Source: Propionibacteriaceae bacterium (GTDB lineage: Bacteria > Actinomycetota > Actinomycetes > Propionibacteriales > Propionibacteriaceae). Taken from it: a stretch of 7,074 bases of DNA. The translations under genes and the position numbers were made by a program. The stretch covers positions 1 through 7,074 of the forward strand of contig JAUNRO010000165.1 of assembly GCA_030544185.1 (NCBI GenBank), given 5' to 3'. Of the stretch, positions 1 through 7,074 are shown piece after piece. The notes under the pieces were generated by a model, which was given only the letters and a program-made list of their open reading frames with translations, did not search any database and had not been told where the DNA came from. Position 1 is the stretch's first letter, and the number at the start of each line of letters is the position of its first letter.

Positions 1-849
1 TGCCCCACCACGCCGGTGCCGAGCGCGGAGGCCTCCCACGAGGGGGGGACGCGCAGGGCCGGCCTCTGCGCTGTGACCGGGCGAGTCCGGCTCGGACAGA
101 TGTGCACGTGCATGGGCTATCGCCCGCCCGCCTATCTGGCCAAGGTCGCCGCGACGATCGACCACATCACCGGCGGCCGCCTGGAGATGGGGATCGGCGG
201 TGGGTGGTATGAGCATGAGTGGCGCGCCTATGGCTATGGCTTCCCCCGCGCCGGGGAGCGCCTCGGGATGCTCGAGGAGGGCGTGCAGATCTTCAAGCAG
301 GCCTGGGAGACCGGCCGGGCCACCCTCGACGGCAAGCACTATCGGGTGGATGAGGCACTGGTCCATCCGCAGCCGTTGCAGCAGCCGCGGATCCCGCTGT
401 GGATCGCCGGCGGTGGAGAGAAGGTGACGCTGCGGATCGCCGCGCAATATGCGGACTACACCAACTTCGACGGCACCCCGGACGGCTTCGCCCACAAGTC
501 GGAGATCCTGCGCGCCCACTGTGCGGAGGCCGGGACCGACTTCGAGGCGATCGTGCGCTCGGCGAACTACAACACGTTCATCGGTCGCGACGAGGCGGAG
601 GTGGCCGAGCGCCGGCAGGCGTTCATCGACCGCCTGCGCCCGCACCTCAGCGAGTCGCAGATCGCGGGCCAGTTGCGCGCGTTCGACGGACTCCCCGGGA
701 CCGGGACGCCCGAACAGATCGTGGAGAACCTGCAGGGGTTGGAGAAGCTGGGCATGACCTACGCCATCATCTATCTGCCCGAGCTGGCCTATGACCTCTC
801 GGGCCTGGAGTTGTTCGAGAACGAGGTCATCCCGGCGCTGGCGAGTTGA
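1..849 (+). CDS. F420-dependent LLM-class oxidoreductase, Rv1855c-like (5' partial)
   Basis: The frame is open from base 1 to a TGA at 847-849, so this is the C-terminal 282 codons. A GTG at 16 is the first in-frame start-like codon, but family similarity continues upstream of it, so the true start lies outside the window. Luciferase-like monooxygenase family proteins are TIM-barrel flavin/F420 enzymes, and the F420 branch does hydride transfer on varied substrates in the cytoplasm. The family hallmark is visible at window residues 59-74 (GGRLEMGIGGGWYEHEW region), preceded by RVRLGQMCTCMGYR and followed by PLWIAGGGE, the usual second cofactor-side loop. From memory the whole protein matches the Rv1855c / TIGR03560-type group, normally a little over 300 residues, so roughly 45 are missing. 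The substrate is unknown. Residues 15-27 contain unlikely substitutions close to the sequence edge. It converges on the downstream transporter gene with only 4 bp between stops. Confidence 0.9.
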   Translation, partial: CPTTPVPSAEASHEGGTRRAGLCAVTGRVRLGQMCTCMGYRPPAYLAKVAATIDHITGGRLEMGIGGGWYEHEWRAYGYGFPRAGERLGMLEEGVQIFKQAWETGRATLDGKHYRVDEALVHPQPLQQPRIPLWIAGGGEKVTLRIAAQYADYTNFDGTPDGFAHKSEILRAHCAEAGTDFEAIVRSANYNTFIGRDEAEVAERRQAFIDRLRPHLSESQIAGQLRAFDGLPGTGTPEQIVENLQGLEKLGMTYAIIYLPELAYDLSGLELFENEVIPALAS

Positions 850-853
850 GCGC

Positions 854-2197
854 TCACTCCGCCAGGGCGGTGTTCTTCTGCTCGGGCAGGGTGAACGCGG
901 CCACCGCACCGACCGCGAAGGCCACGGCGAAGGTGGTGAAGACGAGCCAGTTCTCCCCGCCGCCCCAGGCGATCAGGACCGGCACCAGCAACGGCGCCAC
1001 GATCGAGGCGATGCGGCCGAACGCTGCGGCGGCGCCGGTGCCTTTGCCGCGTGCGGCGGTCGGATAGAGCTCGGGACCGATCGCATAGAGCGCACCCCAG
1101 GCACCGAGGTTGAAAAACGACAGTGCGCAGCCGGCCGCGATGATCTGCGCCGGGGTGCTGGCCATCCCCAGCAGGCCGGCGGCCACGGCCGAGCCCGCGA
1201 GGAAGCTGGCGAGCGTCGGGCGCCGCCCCCACCGCTCGATCAGGAACGCGGCCGCCGCATAGCCCGGCAGCTGGGCGAGGGTGATGATCAGCGTGTACTC
1301 GAACGATTTCACCAGCGTGAACCCCTGGCGGAACAGCAGCGACGGCAGCCAGATGAAGGCCCCGTAGTAGGAGAGGTTGATGCAGAACCACACCACCCAC
1401 AGCGCGGCGGTGCGCCCGCGCAGCCCGGCCGACCAGATGGAGGGGATGGCCTGAGTCATGTGCGGCGGGCTGTCCGGTGACGGAACCGGCGCGATCCCCG
1501 AGGGCTGCTCGAACTTTCGCACCGCGGCTTCCGCCTCCGCCGCGCGGTCCTTGTTCTCCAGGAACCGCACCGACTCGGGCAGCCCGAACCGCACGACCAG
1601 GGCGTACAGGGTCGGGACGATGCCGATCGCCAGCGCCCAGCGCCACCCGTTGTCGATGTTCGGGATGAGCAGGTAGCCGACCAGCGCGGCCAGGATCCAG
1701 CCCAGCGCCCAGAATGCCTCGAGGGCCACCACCACCCGTCCGCGGATCTTCCGGGGCGCATATTCGCTGACCAACGTGGACGCGACCGGCAGCTCGGCGC
1801 CCAGACCGATGCCGACCACGAAGCGCAGCGCCATGAGCATCGCGACCCCGGTCGCCAGCGCCGAGGCGCCGGTGGCCAGGCCATAGACCAAGAGGGTGAG
1901 GGCGAACACCTGTCGCCGGCCGATCTTGTCGGCCAGCAGGCCGCCGAGCGCGGCGCCCAGCGCCATCCCGACGAAACCGATCGATCCGATCCAGCCCTGC
2001 TCGGTCGGGCTGAGGTGCCACTCGGCCGCGAGGGCGGCCATCACGAACGAGATCAGGCCGACGTCCATCGCATCGAGCGCCCAGCCGATGCCGGAGCCCA
2101 CCAGCAGGCGGGTGTGCTGCCGGTTGAAGGGCAACCGATCGAGGCGCTGGGCGCGGGTGAGCGGTCCCGTTTCCTCGGTGATCTGGTCTGTGGCCAT
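854..2197 (-). CDS. MFS transporter, NiaP-like (putative niacin/organic acid uptake)
   Basis: A 447-residue integral membrane protein of the major facilitator superfamily, with twelve hydrophobic segments in two bundles around a hydrophilic central loop (about 208-262). Visible motifs: D42 and D45 in helix 1 (GWALDAMD), the loop 2-3 signature GLLADKIGRR (86-95), ELPVASTLVSEY (135-146), RGRVVVALEAFW (152-163), PESVRFL (207-213), SFEYTLIITLAQLPGY (298-313), FFNLGAWG (361-368) and PELYPTAARG (375-384). From memory these match Bacillus subtilis NiaP very closely, which takes up nicotinate by proton symport. Substrate assignment in an actinomycete is inference, and related aromatic-acid carriers are alternatives. 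I chose the ATG at 2197 because family similarity begins there; it has no Shine-Dalgarno and may be leaderless. An in-frame ATG at 2278 has GAGGA 8 nt upstream but would add 27 cysteine-rich, non-family residues. It is divergent from the metallopeptidase gene. Confidence 0.9.
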   Translation of the reverse strand: MATDQITEETGPLTRAQRLDRLPFNRQHTRLLVGSGIGWALDAMDVGLISFVMAALAAEWHLSPTEQGWIGSIGFVGMALGAALGGLLADKIGRRQVFALTLLVYGLATGASALATGVAMLMALRFVVGIGLGAELPVASTLVSEYAPRKIRGRVVVALEAFWALGWILAALVGYLLIPNIDNGWRWALAIGIVPTLYALVVRFGLPESVRFLENKDRAAEAEAAVRKFEQPSGIAPVPSPDSPPHMTQAIPSIWSAGLRGRTAALWVVWFCINLSYYGAFIWLPSLLFRQGFTLVKSFEYTLIITLAQLPGYAAAAFLIERWGRRPTLASFLAGSAVAAGLLGMASTPAQIIAAGCALSFFNLGAWGALYAIGPELYPTAARGKGTGAAAAFGRIASIVAPLLVPVLIAWGGGENWLVFTTFAVAFAVGAVAAFTLPEQKNTALAE

Positions 2198-2351
2198 GCG
2201 CGACAGTGTGCAGCAGGTCACGCGCGCAATTTCGCAGGCGCCACCCGGTGAGAGGCGTTTTCCGGAAAGGTGGACCATCGAGTTGGTCCTCAGTGACCTA
2301 ACCGTTACAGTTGATACTGGTAATCTTCAGATGATTCTCAGGAGTTAACAT
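2198..2351. promoter_or_regulatory. Divergent intergenic promoter region
   Basis: This 154-bp gap separates the minus-strand transporter from the plus-strand metallopeptidase and must carry both promoters. Its right half (about 2291-2351) is markedly AT-rich against the surrounding DNA. For the plus strand, TTGATA (2311-2316) with GATTCT (2333-2338) after a 16-bp spacer is a plausible -35/-10 pair, and TAATCT (2321-2326) is an alternative -10. Small symmetries are present: TAACCGTTA (2299-2307, perfect around a central C), an imperfect AATC...GATT palindrome (2322-2336), and GTTAAC (2344-2349). On the minus strand no convincing -10 was found; CACACT lies 8-13 nt before the chosen transporter ATG. 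The promoter assignment is inference from sequence only. Confidence 0.45.
2340..2344 (+). promoter_or_regulatory. Shine-Dalgarno AGGAG for the metallopeptidase gene
   Basis: AGGAG ends 7 nt before the ATG at 2352, a near-ideal spacing. It supports that ATG as the start even though the first ~130 residues are low-complexity and unlike any family I recognise. Confidence 0.8.
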
Positions 2352-3650
2352 ATGGGCATCTCCCCGCGGCGAGCCGCTGGTCCGCTCCCTGAGCGCACTG
2401 GCCGTTCCTGGGAAGAATCCCGCGTTGGCTTCCTGTCCGAGCCGCGCCCGTCCCGGGCGTACGCGGAGCCGGTCGAGGACGACTGGACCGCAGACAATCC
2501 GGTCGAGGACTGGACCGGCAGCGATCTGTTCGCCGACCCTTGGGCAGACCCACTGCCGGTGGCAGGGGACGAAACGGCCGCCCGCGCCCGCCACACCGCG
2601 GGCTGGCCGATCGACGAGCCGGCCGAGCAGGCGTGGCCGGTCGCCGAGACCGCGCCCGAGCCAGAGCCCGGCCCGGAACGGCTGGCGGGGGCGGATCTGG
2701 AAGTTCTGCAGTCCGAGCACGCAGCACGGCGCGCCACCCGGCGTCGTCGCCTGCGGCTCGGGGCCCTGGTCGGGGGCCTGACGCTGCTGGTGTCTGCGGG
2801 GAGTGCGCTCATCCCGAACGCCCTGGAGAGCCTTGCCGCCATGCCGGCGCAGCCGTCCCCGGCCGCGAAACCGGAGACCGACGCCGAGCCCGAGCCGGCG
2901 CGCGCGCTCGCCCCCATCGCGCAGGGCCAGATCGACGGCAAGCCGAACGAGGCGAAGCCGGGTGTGATCAGGGAGTTGCACGTGGCCCGGATCGCCGGCA
3001 TTCCGGACCCCTGCACCACTGACCTGACGATCACCGATGCCATGAGCGCAGCGGAGATCACCCAGCGCGCCGAGGAGCAGTGGGGATTCCAGCTCACCGG
3101 TCCGCACTGGCGCGAGGATGACTACCGGCCCGTGGTGAAGCTGTTCGCGGAGACCCTCGACTCGGTCGACTGCACTGACTATCTCGATCGCGTGAAGGCG
3201 GGCAACGGCGGGAGCCTGGAGATCTCGTCGCTGCCGACCCGATCGTGGGCCTGGGGCGACTACGGGCTGACGCGGCCCAACGTGCTGACGCTGGATTTCG
3301 CGAAGTTCAAGGAGGGGTATGCCCAGGGTGACCGCGGCCGGCTCGTCCGGTTGATCATCCACGAAATGGCGCACTCGCTGAACGCCGACCGGTTCTCCGC
3401 CCCGCCGTACTGGACGGCGTACAACCAGGTCTGGAACACCAACGGGCCGGTCAGCTCCTATGGCTCGACGGCGACCGAGAGCTTCGCCGACGCGGTCGGC
3501 TATTACGTGGCGCGCTGTGCGGCGGACAACCCTTATGACTCGCGCCAGCACGCTGCCTATTACGACTATGTGAAGTCCCAGATCTTCGGTGACCGGGAGT
3601 TCGGCACCGCCATCGGCACCGCGCAGCAGTGCCTCGTGAAGGGCCGCTGA
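2352..3650 (+). CDS. Membrane-anchored putative zinc metallopeptidase (HEMAH...ExxxD)
   Basis: A 432-residue protein I cannot assign to a named family. The order is: an acidic, Pro/Trp-rich arm (about 30-115); a basic stretch with RRRR at 130-133; one hydrophobic segment (about 136-156); a Pro/Ala/Glu-rich linker (about 160-190); then a globular domain (about 203-432). Basic residues before the single helix predict N-in/C-out topology, putting the C-terminal domain outside the membrane. That domain holds H337-E338-M-A-H341, the zinc-binding and catalytic signature of zincins. E376-SFA-D380, 34 residues further on, is a good third zinc ligand of the gluzincin ExxxD type. The VSSYGSTATESFADAV context resembles anthrax-lethal-factor-like metallopeptidases (inference). 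Four cysteines (C221, C274, C389, C427) all lie outside, so two disulfides are possible. Substrate and role are unknown. It is monocistronic: divergent from the transporter and followed by the icd promoter. Confidence 0.85.
   Translation: MGISPRRAAGPLPERTGRSWEESRVGFLSEPRPSRAYAEPVEDDWTADNPVEDWTGSDLFADPWADPLPVAGDETAARARHTAGWPIDEPAEQAWPVAETAPEPEPGPERLAGADLEVLQSEHAARRATRRRRLRLGALVGGLTLLVSAGSALIPNALESLAAMPAQPSPAAKPETDAEPEPARALAPIAQGQIDGKPNEAKPGVIRELHVARIAGIPDPCTTDLTITDAMSAAEITQRAEEQWGFQLTGPHWREDDYRPVVKLFAETLDSVDCTDYLDRVKAGNGGSLEISSLPTRSWAWGDYGLTRPNVLTLDFAKFKEGYAQGDRGRLVRLIIHEMAHSLNADRFSAPPYWTAYNQVWNTNGPVSSYGSTATESFADAVGYYVARCAADNPYDSRQHAAYYDYVKSQIFGDREFGTAIGTAQQCLVKGR
2469..2520 (+). repeat. Imperfect 30-bp tandem repeat inside the metallopeptidase gene
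   Basis: CCGGTCGAGGAC occurs at 2469-2480 and again at 2499-2510. Both copies are followed by a GACTGGACCG-type stretch, and the second copy is 3 bp shorter after the first half. It encodes the successive peptide units PVEDDWTADN and PVEDWTGSD in the cytoplasmic arm. This looks like an in-frame internal duplication. Confidence 0.75.
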
Positions 3651-3688
3651 CCACCGCTCGGCCCGGCGCACCCACTGGGCCCATCCGA

Positions 3689-3694
3689 TAGGCT
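3689..3694 (+). promoter_or_regulatory. Putative icd promoter, -10 box TAGGCT
   Basis: TAGGCT fits the actinobacterial TAnnnT -10 consensus well and stands out in the GC-rich gap between the metallopeptidase stop (3650) and the icd start. No good -35 hexamer is seen 16-18 bp upstream, which is common in high-GC actinomycetes. The start of transcription would fall at about 3700-3702, giving a leader of about 39 nt. Confidence 0.6.
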
Positions 3695-3696
3695 CC

Positions 3697-3723
3697 CTCG
3701 TGAGACGAGCCCGCCCCTGCGGG
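3697..3723 (+). repeat. Two adjoining inverted repeats at the icd transcription start and leader
   Basis: CTCGT-GAG-ACGAG (3697-3709) is a perfect 5-bp inverted repeat that would straddle the predicted transcription start, so it could act as a DNA operator. It is immediately followed by CCCGC-CCCT-GCGGG (3710-3723), a perfect 5-bp stem with a tetraloop in the leader, ending 4 nt before the ribosome binding site. Both symmetries are directly visible; any regulatory role is inference. Confidence 0.6.
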
Positions 3724-3727
3724 ACCC

Positions 3728-3735
3728 GAGGAGGA
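3728..3735 (+). promoter_or_regulatory. Strong Shine-Dalgarno GAGGAGGA for icd
   Basis: GAGGAGGA lies 4 nt before the ATG at 3740. It is the strongest ribosome binding site in the window, fits a highly expressed central-metabolism gene, and fixes the start codon. Confidence 0.9.
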
Positions 3736-3739
3736 CTGG

Positions 3740-5953
<2,214 letters not shown>

Positions 5954-5960
5954 TCCGGGC

Positions 5961-6049
5961 GTGCTGCGCCGGCTCAACCACTGAGAACGGGGTCCATCGA
6001 GATAGTTGCGGTGGACCCCGGCTGAGGGGCAGTTCTCCGTGGGCAGCAC
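5961..6049. repeat. Three-tier nested inverted repeat downstream of icd
   Basis: Three pairs of arms nest around one centre. Outer: GTGCTGC (5961-5967) with GCAGCAC (6043-6049), perfect. Middle: CCACTGAGAAC (5978-5988) with GTTCTCCGTGG (6032-6042), 10 of 11 paired. Inner: CGGGGTCCATCG (5988-5999) with CGGTGGACCCCG (6009-6020), 12 pairs with one T-G wobble and a 9-nt loop; C5988 can serve only one of the middle and inner arms. A 10-nt bulge (5968-5977) sits on the 5' side and an 11-nt bulge (6021-6031) on the 3' side. This is far more base pairing than a simple terminator needs. It may be an icd 3' structure, a structured RNA or a mobile palindromic repeat. Confidence 0.75.
5988..6020 (+). terminator. 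Probable terminator hairpin for icd
   Basis: The innermost 12-bp stem (5988-5999 with 6009-6020, loop 6000-6008) begins 34 nt after the icd stop. It is very GC-rich and stable but has no T-tract after it, as is usual for many actinobacterial terminators. Because it is nearly symmetric it could act on either strand, though no minus-strand gene points at it. Confidence 0.5.
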
Positions 6050-6057
6050 TCCGGCGC

Positions 6058-6093
6058 GGCCGGACGGGCTGGCCCGAAACAGGCCGGACGAGC
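6058..6093 (+). promoter_or_regulatory. Direct repeats flanking a palindrome upstream of the DUF480-methyltransferase gene
   Basis: GGCCGGACG occurs exactly at 6058-6066 and 6082-6090, 24 bp apart, and the match extends to 11 of 12 bases (6058-6069, 6082-6093). Between them lies CGGGC-TG-GCCCG (6065-6076), a perfect interrupted palindrome. The group sits just upstream of and over the likely -35 region of the next gene, where a repressor or activator could bind. The repeats are seen; the operator role is inference. Confidence 0.4.
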
Positions 6094-6097
6094 GCGA

Positions 6098-6103
6098 TAG
6101 ATT
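6098..6103 (+). promoter_or_regulatory. Putative leaderless promoter, -10 box TAGATT
   Basis: TAGATT matches TAnnnT and its last base is 7 nt before the GTG at 6110, so transcription would begin at or next to the start codon. There is no Shine-Dalgarno between them. No convincing -35 hexamer is seen (17 bp upstream reads CGAAAC). Confidence 0.55.
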
Positions 6104-6109
6104 GCCCGT

Positions 6110-7074
6110 GTGTCCGTGCCCGAACTGAGCCCGATCGACCAGCGGATCCTGGGTGCGCTGCTGGAGAAGCAGCGAACGGTTCCGGCGAGCTATCCGCTCA
6201 GCCTCAACGCCCTGCGCACCGCGTGCAACCAGACGAGCAGCCGCGACCCGGTGAGCGACTACGGCGATCAGGAGCTCGAGCAGCAGCTTCGGGACCTCAA
6301 ACACCGCGAGCTCGTCAAGGTCGTCTGGGCCGGCAAGGGCTCGCGGACGCTGAAATATCACCAACTCCTCACCGATCGCCTGGGCCTGGCGGATGACGAA
6401 GCCGCGCTGATCACCGTGTTGCTGCTGCGCGGCGGCCAGGCCCCCGGTGAGCTGAAGACCCGCACCGATCGGTTGCACCAGTTCGCCGACCGGGAGGAGG
6501 TCGAGGGCTGCCTGGCCCGCCTGGCCGATCGGGCCACGCCGCTGGTGCGCCAGCTGGAGCGCAAAGCGGGCCAGCACGATCACCGCTGGATCCATCTGCT
6601 CGGCCCGGTCCAGGGCGAATCGGAACCGGTGACCCCGGCGCCGGCGGTCGATCGGGAAACAGTCCTCGCGGACGGTGGCGCTGCCCGGAATGTGGCGGTC
6701 ACCGCGGCCTACGACGCGGCCGCTGCGGCGTACGCCGGGGGGCCGGGCCACGCTGACCCGGAGCACCGCGCCTTCGACCGCTGGCTGCTCGGCCGCGTTG
6801 CGGCGCTGGCCAACGGGCCGATCGCAGACGTCGGCTGTGGGTTCGGCGAGACCACCCGCTGGCTCGCCGATGCCGGCGCAGACGTGACGGGCTTCGATCT
6901 GTCCCCCGGCATGGTGGCGGCCGCCCAGGCGGCCCATCCCGAGCTGACGTTCGCCACCGGCGACCTGACCAAGCTGCTGCGTCCCCCGACCGCATCGGCC
7001 TGGGGCGCGATCACCGCCTGGAACGCCCTCGTCCACCTCGCCGAGTCCGAGCTGCCCGGCGCCATCGGCGCGCT
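6110..7074 (+). CDS. DUF480 (YceH-like) winged-helix protein fused to SAM-dependent methyltransferase (3' partial)
   Basis: The frame runs 321 codons to the window edge without a stop. An in-frame TAG at 6098 limits the start to GTG 6110 or GTG 6116; 6110 fits the leaderless promoter. Residues 5-165 match the E. coli YceH family: LSPIDQRILGALLEKQ, SYPLSLNALRTACNQTSSRDPV, then EAALITVLLLRGGQAPGELKTRT and a closing RWIHLLG. YceH proteins are paired winged-helix domains of unknown function. After a Pro/Ala/Glu linker (166-190) comes a class I methyltransferase: AYDAAAAAYA entry helix (200-209), glycine motif I ADVGCGFGETT (239-249), acidic ribose-binding D263 (VTGFDLS), GDL (284-286) and WNALVHL (303-309). 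It would use S-adenosylmethionine in the cytoplasm; the substrate is unknown. The C-terminal end, including substrate-selecting parts, is missing. E. coli YceH has only the first domain. Confidence 0.9.
   Translation, partial: MSVPELSPIDQRILGALLEKQRTVPASYPLSLNALRTACNQTSSRDPVSDYGDQELEQQLRDLKHRELVKVVWAGKGSRTLKYHQLLTDRLGLADDEAALITVLLLRGGQAPGELKTRTDRLHQFADREEVEGCLARLADRATPLVRQLERKAGQHDHRWIHLLGPVQGESEPVTPAPAVDRETVLADGGAARNVAVTAAYDAAAAAYAGGPGHADPEHRAFDRWLLGRVAALANGPIADVGCGFGETTRWLADAGADVTGFDLSPGMVAAAQAAHPELTFATGDLTKLLRPPTASAWGAITAWNALVHLAESELPGAIGA

Noticed and set aside
789..2021. A 410-codon minus-strand frame overlapping the transporter in another frame
   Set aside because: The frame at 854-2197 gives an unmistakable MFS protein with conserved motifs; the other gives Arg/Gly-rich noise.
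2298..3671. A 457-codon minus-strand frame opposite the metallopeptidase gene
   Set aside because: Arginine- and glycine-rich shadow with no family resemblance. The plus-strand gene has an ideal ribosome site, a membrane helix and zinc motifs.
3660..3681. GGCCC...GGGCC inverted repeat as a terminator for the metallopeptidase gene
   Set aside because: Only 5 bp with a 12-nt loop in very GC-rich DNA and no T-tract; expected by chance.
5961..6049. Nested palindrome as an insertion-sequence end or attachment site
   Set aside because: There is no transposase, integrase, target-site duplication or tRNA gene nearby, so I report it only as a structured inverted repeat.

Overview
The window is high-GC DNA with the look of an actinomycete. 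Third codon positions are strongly G/C, one gene appears leaderless with a GTG start, and the gene content includes an F420-type luciferase-like oxidoreductase and a monomeric NADP-dependent isocitrate dehydrogenase. I lean towards the Propionibacteriales but cannot fix the genus from sequence alone. No tRNA, rRNA, CRISPR array, insertion sequence or phage gene was seen.

Layout, left to right. (1) 1-849, plus strand: the 3' part of an F420-dependent luciferase-like monooxygenase-family oxidoreductase of the Rv1855c type, open at the left edge. Its first ~30 codons contain several unlikely residues that look like base errors. (2) 854-2197, minus strand: a complete 12-helix MFS transporter closely resembling NiaP niacin transporters. 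It converges on gene 1 with a 4-bp gap. (3) 2198-2351: a short, locally AT-rich divergent promoter region with several small palindromes. (4) 2352-3650, plus strand: a membrane-anchored, probably extracytoplasmic zinc metallopeptidase with HEMAH and a downstream ExxxD, and an unusual acidic, tryptophan-dotted cytoplasmic arm. (5) 3651-3739: the promoter and leader of the next gene, with a clear TAGGCT -10 box, two back-to-back inverted repeats and a strong Shine-Dalgarno. (6) 3740-5953, plus strand: the complete monomeric isocitrate dehydrogenase (icd). (7) 5954-6109: an elaborate three-tier nested inverted repeat (5961-6049), then a promoter-like stretch with a 9-bp direct repeat. (8) 6110 to the right edge, plus strand: a DUF480 (YceH-like) winged-helix protein fused to a class I SAM-dependent methyltransferase, cut off by the window end.

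The genes do not form one operon. The transporter and metallopeptidase are divergent, icd has its own promoter, and the DUF480-methyltransferase gene appears to start from its own leaderless promoter after the icd terminator-like structure. icd is a housekeeping TCA-cycle gene. The items most worth a second look are the uncharacterised metallopeptidase, the nested palindrome behind icd, and the DUF480-methyltransferase fusion. I saw no convincing multi-gene defence or biosynthetic system here.
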